From Prochlorococcus sp. AG-459-N19 (GTDB lineage Bacteria > Cyanobacteriota > Cyanobacteriia > PCC-6307 > Cyanobiaceae), in the NCBI GenBank assembly GCA_003209375.1, contig QCRF01000001.1, forward strand, positions 62,001 to 126,000: DNA of 64,000 nucleotides, read 5' to 3'. Positions within the stretch are counted from its first letter, which is position 1. Every line of letters begins with the position of its first letter. The notes below the pieces were generated by a model that worked only from the letters and a program-made list of their open reading frames with translations, did not search any database and had not been told where the DNA came from. The translations under genes were made by a program, and so were the position numbers. Of this stretch, positions 57,219-64,000 are shown in pieces.

Positions 57219-57426
57219 TTAACCACATTTTAGTAGCCTCATCATCAATAGTACTCAAATATTCAATAACCTCTTCTTTAGTCACAGAAATGTTTAAATC
57301 GTTACCAATATCGCATATTTTATCTAATGCTTTTTTGGGATTAGTTAAGGCAATCATAAACAAACTTTGTTTCTTTTTGGAATCGTTGGCTATTAACTTA
57401 TAGAGCTTTTCAGCATTACTGGACAT
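57196..57426 (-). CDS. Nif11-like small protein ending in a double-glycine motif
   Basis: 76 residues, ATG start. Helical and without Cys. The length, Asn-rich start (SSNAEKLYKLIANDSKKKQSLFMIALTNP) and EEVIEYLSTIDDEATKMWL body resemble the Nif11/NHLP leader domain, and the protein ends ARGGL, placing a GG just before the stop. In peptide-natural-product systems the GG is the cleavage site between leader and core; here no core remains. No LanM or C39 protease is adjacent, so a non-peptide role is as likely. The domain match is moderate. Confidence 0.55.
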   Translation of the reverse strand: MSSNAEKLYKLIANDSKKKQSLFMIALTNPKKALDKICDIGNDLNISVTKEEVIEYLSTIDDEATKMWLIKARGGL

Positions 57427-57460
57427 GTTTTAAAAATCTAATTACTAATAGATTATTACT

Positions 57461-57799
57461 TCAAGCCACATTTTGTTCATTACATTTAATATTAGATAAA
57501 TCATTATCCACATCTTTTATCTCTTTTGCAGAGGCATCTGCCATACTTCTTGCGTCTAAACATAAAACTTTTCTTAGTTTCGCAAAGTTAGCTGCGTGAG
57601 ATTTTCTACCATCTTTTTGGGCATAATACTCAGACTGCTGAAGAATATGGTGAAGGTGAGTTAACAAATATGGACTAATTACAGCTGATACCAAAACGTC
57701 ACTATTTGCATTATCGTTAGGATCAGAATTGACTAATCTTTTTTTCGGTTTATCAATTATCGAGCTTTTTGGAGAATCAATTTTTCTTGAATTTTTCAT
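57461..57799 (-). CDS. Conserved hypothetical protein
   Basis: 112 residues from ATG at 57799; a TTG at 57814 would add five. Not recognised. Residues 1-35 are basic and disordered, and 36-112 look helical (SPYLLTHLHHILQQSEYYAQKDGRKSHAANFAKLRKVLCLDARSMADASAKEIKDV). Its start is close to a dyad shared with the divergent ribbon-helix-helix gene, so they may be co-controlled. Confidence 0.68.
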   Translation of the reverse strand: MKNSRKIDSPKSSIIDKPKKRLVNSDPNDNANSDVLVSAVISPYLLTHLHHILQQSEYYAQKDGRKSHAANFAKLRKVLCLDARSMADASAKEIKDVDNDLSNIKCNEQNVA

Positions 57800-57840
57800 G
57801 GGACAATAAAACAATTAATTGATACGGACATAAATTTCCT

Positions 57841-57893
57841 TACTAATAATATACACAAAGATAGTATCCTTGACTAACTGTGTATACTAATAA
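57841..57893. promoter_or_regulatory. Nested repeats upstream of the ribbon-helix-helix gene (candidate operator)
   Basis: Arms TATACACA (57850-57857) and TGTGTATA (57879-57886) are perfect inverted repeats, 29 bases start to start. TACTAATAA also occurs twice as a direct repeat (57841-57849 and 57885-57893). It lies 24-76 bases before the RHH start (57917) and 42-94 bases before the divergent hypothetical gene's ATG (57799), covering the likely promoter TATACT. Ribbon-helix-helix proteins often bind repeated sites over their own promoter. Inference from pattern and place. Confidence 0.55.
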
Positions 57894-57916
57894 GTAACAG
57901 TTATCAACTTTAACTC

Positions 57917-58219
57917 ATGGCTACCCGCCAAAACTCAACTAATGGGAAGCCGAAATCCCCCAGAATTCAAGTAGTTCTTCCAGAATTAATATGTGAGCAA
58001 TTAACTATTTTGGCAGATAACGAATCTAGGACAGTAAGTAATATGGCAAAGGTATTAATACAAGAGGGTATAAAAAAATATTTCGAAAAAGAAAGTAAAT
58101 CACCTGTTTCAGAAAATAATTTAAATACTGATAAATTTAGAGATGAACTTGAAAAACAAAGTGTCAGAAGATTAAAAAGAGCTCCTCAAAGGATTAGATA
58201 CTATAAAAAATCTGATTAA
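57917..58219 (+). CDS. Ribbon-helix-helix (CopG-like) DNA-binding protein
   Basis: 100 residues, ATG start. A basic N-terminus (SPRIQVVLPELICEQLTILADNESRTVSNMAKVLIQEGIKKY, about 14-56) has the beta strand RIQVVLP, turn and two helices of an RHH fold. The rest is charged and Arg-rich (VRRLKRAPQRIRYYKK). It would repress genes as a dimer, perhaps its own. No toxin partner gene is adjacent, so a toxin-antitoxin role is not supported. It converges on ktrA with four bases between. Confidence 0.78.
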   Translation: MATRQNSTNGKPKSPRIQVVLPELICEQLTILADNESRTVSNMAKVLIQEGIKKYFEKESKSPVSENNLNTDKFRDELEKQSVRRLKRAPQRIRYYKKSD

Positions 58220-58223
58220 AAAA

Positions 58224-58928
58224 TTAATTCTGAGGCAACTTCTGTAAATCTGCGGTTTTTCCCATTACTACCAAAATATTGCCTCTTTCTAAGATATATT
58301 TTGCTGGAGGATTAACTGTTAACTTTTCAGCAGGTCCTGCTGCAAGAACATTAACTAAATAATTTTTCCTCAAATTCAAATCTCTTAAAGATCTTCCAAT
58401 AAATTCCTCCGGAACAGTTATTTCATCTATACCAGTTTGGTTATCGAGTTCCAATCTTTCAATTAGATTTGGTCTAACTAGTTCCAAACCTAATCTCTCG
58501 CCTTGCATTCTGGAAGGGAAGACAACTTTGTCTGCACCTACTCTTTTTAACATTTTTTCGTGCAAGTCACTCGTAGCTCTCGCTATTACTCTTTTTACTT
58601 TGCTGCCTTCACTATCTTTAGCAATAAGTGTTGTAGTTATACTTGCTTCAATAGGTTCACTTATACCTACAACAACAGTATTCATTTCAAGTATTCCAGA
58701 TTCCTTCATAGACTCTTCATCAGTACAATCTACAACTCTAGCTTCTATAGAAGGTTCTAACTGTCTCAAATCATCAATAGCTTTTTCCGAATAATCTGCA
58801 GCCAAAACATCTACGCCATTACTTATAAGTTCTCTACAAACGGCGGTTCCAAATCTTCCGACGCCAACAACTGCAAAAGTGAGGGCTTCTTTTTCTCTCT
58901 TTTGAGACCACTGCCACCAATCAGCCAT
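58224..58928 (-). CDS. ktrA: KtrA potassium-uptake regulatory subunit (TrkA family)
   Basis: 234 residues, ATG start. RCK-N domain with NAD-binding VGVGRFG (21-27) and ADYSE (Asp/Glu after beta 2), followed by an RCK-C domain (about 150-225). It gates the KtrB channel in response to nucleotides. ktrB lies 18 bases upstream on the same strand, giving a clear ktrBA unit. It converges on the RHH gene. Confidence 0.92.
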   Translation of the reverse strand: MADWWQWSQKREKEALTFAVVGVGRFGTAVCRELISNGVDVLAADYSEKAIDDLRQLEPSIEARVVDCTDEESMKESGILEMNTVVVGISEPIEASITTTLIAKDSEGSKVKRVIARATSDLHEKMLKRVGADKVVFPSRMQGERLGLELVRPNLIERLELDNQTGIDEITVPEEFIGRSLRDLNLRKNYLVNVLAAGPAEKLTVNPPAKYILERGNILVVMGKTADLQKLPQN

Positions 58929-58946
58929 AATAAAATTCAGTCAATC

Positions 58947-60350
58947 CTAAACATAGAGATCAGCTTTAGGATAGCCAATTCTCTTTTGCCTATCTATTCT
59001 ACTCTTATAAAGAGCCTGCCAAAGTGCACTTAATAGCAAAAGGATACCAAGTCTGCCTACAAACATTCCTACGATAAGAATAAATTGGCCGAAATGATTT
59101 AATTTTGCAGTTAAACCAATATCAAAACCAACAGTTGCAAATGCAGATATGCAAGTGAACAGAATTTCTAAGAATGTAAAAGATTCTTTTTTAACAAAAG
59201 TATTAGTTGTACTTAGCAGCATTGCCATTAAAAGAACAAAAAGCAAAGATCCAACTGTGATTCCAACTGCTTTTAGAATAACTTTATCCGAAATTAATCT
59301 ATTACTAATGATTACATCTTTCTGTCCACTTAAAGTTGATCTAGTTGCAGCCATTAAAGCAATAAATGTAGTTGTTTTTATTCCTCCACCAGTACCTCCT
59401 GTACTTGCTCCAATAAACATAAGTGTCATTAATAATAAGAGGCCCGTATCTGAGATAGAGTTCAAAGAAATCGGAAAATTTGTAAAGCCTGCAGTTCTTG
59501 CACTAACTGTTTCGAAGATTGATGACATTAACCGTTCAAACAAATTTAAATCACTTAAAAATTGACTGTTGAGCAATGACTCAGTGATAAAGAATCCTAA
59601 TGATCCGAACAATATTAGAGACAAACTTGTCCTAATAACTAGTCTGGAATGAAGGCTTAATTTCTTATAAGAAAGATTTTTTTTATGACTCCAAATATCA
59701 TCAATAACCCGCCAACCCAATCCACCCATAACAATGAGAAAAACAAAAACACTATTCACCAAATAATTTGTTCTATAGTCTTGAAGACTATTTGACATTA
59801 ACGAAAATCCTGCATTGTTATATGCAGAAATACTGTGAAAAATCGAGGACCATAGTCTTTCCCAATTATTTTGAATATCTACAAATCCAAAAGAATATAA
59901 AACAATTGCGCCCAAGGATATGATACTAATCGCAGTAATAGCAATGCTTTGAAAAGTTCGACCAATTCCTCCAACGCCAAATTCATCTAAAGTCTTTCCT
60001 TTATCTAATCTAGTTCTTAGCTTTGTCCCCTTTACAACAAACCCTTGTAAAAATGTTGTAATGGCCATTAGTCCTAGACCACCTGATAAAAGCATAAAAG
60101 CTAAGAAAACTTGGCCAAAGAAATTTAAATCAACTCCAATATCTATTATGGTTAAGCCAGTAACGGTTATTGCAGAAGTAGATGTAAAAAATGCTTCCCA
60201 CAAACCAACCTTTGAAGTTGAACATAATGGAGAACTCAAAATTAAAGTTCCAAGGCAAATAATAAACAAGCCTGTAACAATAGTAAATTGAGGTACAGAT
60301 AGCTTTTTGTAAGCATCTTTTAACTTATAAACCTTGCTTGTGAATTTCAC
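58947..60350 (-). CDS. ktrB: KtrB potassium (sodium) transporter subunit (TrkH family)
   Basis: 467 residues, GTG start. Four M1-P-M2 repeats are visible, with selectivity-filter-like STSAITVTGLT, YNNAGFSL, SARTAGFTN and FATVGFDIGLT segments. It is the ion channel of a Na-dependent K uptake system. It is four bases downstream of the SLC13-like gene and upstream of ktrA on the minus strand, so three ion-transport genes lie in one run. Homology to the family is clear; ion choice is inferred. Confidence 0.9.
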   Translation of the reverse strand: MKFTSKVYKLKDAYKKLSVPQFTIVTGLFIICLGTLILSSPLCSTSKVGLWEAFFTSTSAITVTGLTIIDIGVDLNFFGQVFLAFMLLSGGLGLMAITTFLQGFVVKGTKLRTRLDKGKTLDEFGVGGIGRTFQSIAITAISIISLGAIVLYSFGFVDIQNNWERLWSSIFHSISAYNNAGFSLMSNSLQDYRTNYLVNSVFVFLIVMGGLGWRVIDDIWSHKKNLSYKKLSLHSRLVIRTSLSLILFGSLGFFITESLLNSQFLSDLNLFERLMSSIFETVSARTAGFTNFPISLNSISDTGLLLLMTLMFIGASTGGTGGGIKTTTFIALMAATRSTLSGQKDVIISNRLISDKVILKAVGITVGSLLFVLLMAMLLSTTNTFVKKESFTFLEILFTCISAFATVGFDIGLTAKLNHFGQFILIVGMFVGRLGILLLLSALWQALYKSRIDRQKRIGYPKADLYV

Positions 60351-60354
60351 AATA

Positions 60355-62163
60355 TTACCCGTAATTTAAAATTATCAATGCTGGCACAGTTAATGACATT
60401 ATAAGTGTTAACCCAGCCCCGTATTTTGCGATATCAAAAAATCTATATCTTCCAGGACCATAAACCATTAAATTTGTTTGATAACCCATTGGAGTCAAAA
60501 AAGATTGACTTGCACCGAATAAAACAAGCATTATTAAAGCGCTTGGTGAAATTTCTAAAACATTTGAGAATTCAATAGCAACAGGCAAAATCAAAGCAAC
60601 AGAAGCAGCATTACTTATAAATTGCGTAAGAATAACTGTAGATATAAAAATTACGACTAGTGCAAAATAAAGAGGCATCCCGTTAAGGGCAAAGTTTAAA
60701 TTAACTGCAATTAAATCTGCTAATCCAGTTATCTGCATAGCTACACTAAAACATGATAAAGATCCCAGCAATAAAATGACGTCTAATCTAATTGATTTTT
60801 GTATCTCTGCAGGTCTTAAACATCCACAAGCAACCATTGCAATTACTGCCAAAAGAACTGAACCTACTAATGGAATATTAGAAACCGAAGGCAAAACCAC
60901 CATTCCTATTGCAATTGCAATCGATATAGGTTTTTTTATCAAAAAAGGTAAGTCATCTTCGAATTGATCTAAAATAAGCAAATCATTACTAGCTTGCAAA
61001 CCTCTTATTGAATCAAGCGGTGCTTGCAATAATAAAACATCTCCAGCCCTTAAAACAGCTTGGCCTAATCTCTCCTGAACAGTTTGTTGACCTCTTCTTA
61101 ATGCTAAAACTGTTGCATTATGACGCTGCCTAAATCTTAACTCTCTCAAACTTGCACCGGCTAAAGTTGAACCAGCTGGTAACAAGGCTTCAAAGGTCTT
61201 AGTACCTTCATCATCTGAGAAAACATTAGCCCCATCGAAAGATGTTTTGTTTTCTCCTAACAGAATAGTATGTTCCTGCTGTAGCCTAAATAAGTCTGCC
61301 CTTGTAACGCGGATTATTAATCTATCATCCGGTTCAATCTTTCTATCAGCCAAAGGAGGAAGAATAACTTTTCCATTTCGTTGCAATTCCAGAACATCAA
61401 CGTCGAATCGTCTTTGCAATCTACTATTTCTGACAGATTGTCCAACTAATTCTGAAGTAGAGGGAATAGTAACTTCGGTAAAATATATATTCATATCACC
61501 ATTTTTAATAAACTCCTTATCTCTCCCTCTATCTGGCAAAAGCATGTCAGAAACAAGAATCATATAGGTTGTACCTATAAGCCACACAGGAATTCCTATT
61601 GAAGTCAAACTAAATAATTCCAAACCTCCATAACCTAATTGTTGACTAATATCACTTACAAGAAGATTTACTGAGCTTCCTAATAATGTCAGAGTTCCAC
61701 CGAGTAAAGTAGCAAAAGAAAGAGGCAATAAAACTTTTGATGGTGATATATTTCTTCGCTCACACCAACTTTCAATTAAAGGTAACAAAGATGCTACTAC
61801 TGGAGTATTAGGTACAATTCCAGATATTGGAGCAATCAAAAAAGCTATTAAAGAAATTAATTTCCTTGGAGTTCGAATACTTTCAGAAGAAATCAATTCT
61901 CTTACTCTGTCTAGGGCACCACTTTTAAATAATGCTGAGGAAACTGCAAATAAACCCATAAGGGTAATTAAAGCAGGGCTACCAAATCCAGCTAAAGCTT
62001 TTTCAGGAGAAAGAACCCCAGTAGATATAAATATTCCGACACATAACAAACCAGTCAATTCTGGTGCAATAGTATTTCTAATAAACAAAATTATTGACAT
62101 TATTAAAACAACTACCGTTATAAACGCATCAAAACTATTACTAACTGCTGCAATTAAATTCAT
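60355..62163 (-). CDS. SLC13-family permease with TrkA-C-like domain
   Basis: 602 residues, ATG start. About 10-11 helices in two sets of an anion/Na symporter fold, separated by a soluble middle (about 205-380) with paired RCK-C-like domains (VRNSRLQRRFDVDVLELQRNGK). SLC13 and ArsB/CitT families carry sulfate, phosphate, arsenite or dicarboxylates with Na; here the substrate is unknown. Directly upstream of ktrB by four bases. The RCK-like insert fits control by nucleotide or ion. Confidence 0.88.
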   Translation of the reverse strand: MNLIAAVSNSFDAFITVVVLIMSIILFIRNTIAPELTGLLCVGIFISTGVLSPEKALAGFGSPALITLMGLFAVSSALFKSGALDRVRELISSESIRTPRKLISLIAFLIAPISGIVPNTPVVASLLPLIESWCERRNISPSKVLLPLSFATLLGGTLTLLGSSVNLLVSDISQQLGYGGLELFSLTSIGIPVWLIGTTYMILVSDMLLPDRGRDKEFIKNGDMNIYFTEVTIPSTSELVGQSVRNSRLQRRFDVDVLELQRNGKVILPPLADRKIEPDDRLIIRVTRADLFRLQQEHTILLGENKTSFDGANVFSDDEGTKTFEALLPAGSTLAGASLRELRFRQRHNATVLALRRGQQTVQERLGQAVLRAGDVLLLQAPLDSIRGLQASNDLLILDQFEDDLPFLIKKPISIAIAIGMVVLPSVSNIPLVGSVLLAVIAMVACGCLRPAEIQKSIRLDVILLLGSLSCFSVAMQITGLADLIAVNLNFALNGMPLYFALVVIFISTVILTQFISNAASVALILPVAIEFSNVLEISPSALIMLVLFGASQSFLTPMGYQTNLMVYGPGRYRFFDIAKYGAGLTLIMSLTVPALIILNYG

Positions 62164-62212
62164 ACAAAACTTATTTAACTCAATATACCCAAAAACAATA
62201 TTTCAAAAAAGT

Positions 62213-63427
62213 TTAATTCGAATAATCTTTTTTAAGAAACTTTTTAAAAACAGATTTTTTTTGAAATAGCCATGAAGATGCAGATTTTAAGCTTTCTGTA
62301 ATATCAGGCAACTTGGAAGCATATATAAGTCTTCTTGCCTCAAAAGCCAATTTCCCAGATAAAGTAACCCCAAGCCCAGAAATTGAAGCTTCGCTTATTC
62401 CTAAGCTAATCATTTCACCGTTGTCTTGAAATTCAAAGGGTGAAGGATCTTTTCCTTGAATTAAAAGATCTAAATTATTTGCAAGATGAATTCCTTCCTG
62501 CATAGCTACCTGAGCAGTTATGGGTAGATCCTCCATTCCTTCAACAACTGAAATATCACCAATAGCAAAACAGTTTTTATGGTTTTCTATTTGCAAATTT
62601 TTATTAACTAAAATTCGTCCAAATTTTGTTGTTATTTGATCAGTTTCTAGGTAAGACAAATTAGGTTTAACACCTGCTGTCCAAATAACAATATCTTTTT
62701 CCAAGGAAGTTATTCCAACCTCACTAGAAATAATAATCTTAGTTTCTGAGACTTCTTTAACTGTAGTATTCAAAAGAACGTTGATTTTTCTTTTTTCTAA
62801 TGCCTTTTCTGCTTGTTCTCTATTAAAAATTTTATTTTTATTGAGGATTTCGTTTGATTTTTCTATTACATTAATTTCAAATTGGTCTGTGAATATATCT
62901 TTAATTTTGCATGCCAACTCGATGCCAGAGGGGCCACCTCCAACTATGAATAATTTTTTATGCAACGCAGTATCTTGTGATTTTTTTAAAAAAGAATTTA
63001 ATTTATTTAAATCGTGAACATCATTAAAAAAATAACAATTTTCATCTACACCTTTTATAAAAAAACTATTGGGAATAGATCCTGTACAGACAACGAGATA
63101 CTGATAACTTAATTTTAATTCGTCACTAAATTCAAGAATATTTTCTTTGAAGGAAATCTTGGTTAAACAATTTCTTAAAAAAGTTATACCCGCATCAGAA
63201 AAAATATTTGCAAATTTAGGGGTGGCTTCCCAACTTCTTATTTCTTTACTTAAAACTTCGTACATTAAAGGTTTAAATATAAAGTTAGTTTCAGAATCAA
63301 CCACAAGAATCGGTAAAGAAGGATTAAGATTCTTTAAATTCAAAGCAAATGTCATACCTGCAAAACCTGCTCCAACTATTACTATTGGTTTTTGTATTGA
63401 TTTCATTAGAGAAATATTGTTATGCAT
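62213..63427 (-). CDS. Type II NAD(P)H dehydrogenase (NDH-2-like flavoprotein)
   Basis: 404 residues from ATG at 63427; ATG at 63406 gives a 397-residue form starting MKSIQKP and is equally plausible. First Rossmann motif IVIVGAGFAGMTF near 15-27 and second FIVGGGPSGIELA near 164-176 bind FAD and NADH; a C-terminal AIGDISVVEG segment completes the flavin site. It should reduce quinone without pumping protons. A C-terminal amphipathic or hydrophobic anchor is not clear. Upstream lies cysH on the plus strand, divergent with 74 bases between. Confidence 0.88.
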   Translation of the reverse strand: MHNNISLMKSIQKPIVIVGAGFAGMTFALNLKNLNPSLPILVVDSETNFIFKPLMYEVLSKEIRSWEATPKFANIFSDAGITFLRNCLTKISFKENILEFSDELKLSYQYLVVCTGSIPNSFFIKGVDENCYFFNDVHDLNKLNSFLKKSQDTALHKKLFIVGGGPSGIELACKIKDIFTDQFEINVIEKSNEILNKNKIFNREQAEKALEKRKINVLLNTTVKEVSETKIIISSEVGITSLEKDIVIWTAGVKPNLSYLETDQITTKFGRILVNKNLQIENHKNCFAIGDISVVEGMEDLPITAQVAMQEGIHLANNLDLLIQGKDPSPFEFQDNGEMISLGISEASISGLGVTLSGKLAFEARRLIYASKLPDITESLKSASSWLFQKKSVFKKFLKKDYSN

Positions 63428-63501
63428 AAATGTATTATTAAACTATACGAATAATTTTTAAATTGAGCGAAATAAAATTAAACTCATAATCAAACTGAAG
63501 A

Positions 63502-64000
63502 ATGATTGAAAAAATCCACAAAGATATTCAAACTAACTTGAGTAAATATAATCAAGAGCTTATAGATATGAAGCCCCAAGGCATGCTTACATGGGGTTAT
63601 GAAAAGTTTGATAATCAATTTGCTATTACAACAAGTTTTGGTATACAGTCATCAGTCCTTTTAGATATGGTCAGTAAATTATCTCTCCAAAAAAAAATCA
63701 AAATATTTTGGATAGATACAGGTTACCTTCCTCCAGAAACATACCATTACGCTGAAAAACTTATTGATAATTTATCCTTAGAAGTTGAAGTTCTGCAAAG
63801 TGAACTATCTCCAGCAAGAATGGAGGCCAAATACGGAAAACTTTGGGAAACAAAAAAAGAGAGTGATCTAGATAAGTATCATGAATTGAGAAAGATAAAA
63901 CCTTTAGAAAATGGTCTAAAAAAATTTGACATTTTCTGCTGGGCAAGCGGTGTTAGATCAAGTCAAACAGAAAATAGAAACAAAATGAAATTCATAGATG
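63502..64000 (+). CDS. cysH: Phosphoadenylyl-sulfate reductase, N-terminal part (3' end outside window)
   Basis: 166 residues from ATG at 63502, running off the right edge. The PP-loop-type ITTSFGIQSSVLLDM (42-56) and FWIDTGYLPPETY match CysH, which reduces PAPS (or APS) to sulfite. The usual CC pair before LRK in iron-sulfur APS reductases is replaced by YH (KYHELRKIKPL), which indicates the PAPS type, although the C-terminal Cys is out of view. It is divergent from the NDH-2-like gene. Confidence 0.88.
   Translation, partial: MIEKIHKDIQTNLSKYNQELIDMKPQGMLTWGYEKFDNQFAITTSFGIQSSVLLDMVSKLSLQKKIKIFWIDTGYLPPETYHYAEKLIDNLSLEVEVLQSELSPARMEAKYGKLWETKKESDLDKYHELRKIKPLENGLKKFDIFCWASGVRSSQTENRNKMKFID

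Noticed and set aside
57196..57426. A lanthipeptide (prochlorosin) locus
   Set aside because: No LanM-type synthetase, peptidase or core peptide is near the Nif11-like protein.
57917..58219. Toxin-antitoxin pair built on the RHH protein
   Set aside because: The adjacent genes are ktrA and a hypothetical protein without toxin features.
58528..59565. Plus-strand open frames of up to about 140 codons opposite ktrA and ktrB
   Set aside because: They lie antisense to strongly conserved KtrA/KtrB coding sequence, lack family resemblance and have composition set by the other strand.

Overview
The window looks like chromosomal backbone of a high-light-adapted Prochlorococcus (picocyanobacterium). 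The DNA is strongly AT-rich and densely packed on both strands, with many TTG and GTG starts and many overlapping or abutting genes. The gene set is oxygenic-photosynthetic: NDH-1 subunits (ndhD, ndhF, ndhM, ndhO) and crr7, cytochrome b6f petL, ycf3, ycf34, a high-light-inducible (Hli) protein, rpaA, rpaB, rbcR and the plant-type carotenoid pathway (crtB, crtP, a Z-ISO-like gene, crtQ). No phycobilisome gene is seen. The species call is inference from gene content and style; no rRNA is present to confirm it.

Layout. 1-2.3 kb: end of metF, a sugar nucleotidyltransferase, scpA. 2.4-11.8 kb: ndhD-ndhF, the NnrU/Z-ISO gene, rbcR, ndhM with a DUF3172 gene, then crtP-crtB and an RRM protein. 11.8-18.8 kb: cca, ycf34, tsaB, then a minus-strand run rpaB-plsX-fabH-fabD-plsC that places a response regulator at the head of a lipid-synthesis cluster. 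18.9-25.5 kb: radA, ycf3, a Cu-type P-ATPase followed without gap by tmk and holB, then rpaA. 25.5-27.3 kb is a sparse, AT-rich stretch with one hypothetical gene and two apparently broken reading frames, ending at tRNA-Asn. 27.4-38 kb: an EcfA/CbiO-like ATPase, UPF0367, cysK, a J-protein, ndhO, a TIGR01777 epimerase, an LpxB-like gene, a TPR protein, an IscA/SufA-type protein, crtQ with an SRPBCC gene, hemD-rbfA-DUF751 and a GST. 38-47.7 kb: DUF6816-like/crr7, aroK, a two-domain PTPS with a RibD-C-like gene, a FemAB-like gene, DUF4346, petL, rimO, VKOR-thioredoxin, nadB, DUF3120. 47.9-55.1 kb: PDZ/radical-SAM (TIGR03279), a TolC-like protein, an IMPase, YihY, hli and a Deg protease. 55.3-64 kb: an ABC-F ATPase, small proteins including a Nif11-like one and a ribbon-helix-helix regulator, ktrA-ktrB with an SLC13 permease, a type II NADH dehydrogenase, and the start of cysH.

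How they work together. Carotenoid synthesis is almost complete up to lycopene precursors: crtB, crtP, Z-ISO and crtQ. The ndh genes and crr7 serve cyclic electron flow. The fab/pls run makes acyl chains and phosphatidate. ktrAB with the SLC13 permease suggests Na-coupled ion uptake. cysH and cysK serve sulfate assimilation.

I found no insertion sequence, prophage, CRISPR array or rRNA operon. The best candidates for new biology are small: a repeat-built N-terminal extension on PlsX, a two-domain PTPS with one altered active site, a dyad upstream of a ribbon-helix-helix gene, a 15-bp RNA hairpin ahead of the DUF4346 gene, and two decaying genes beside the tRNA.
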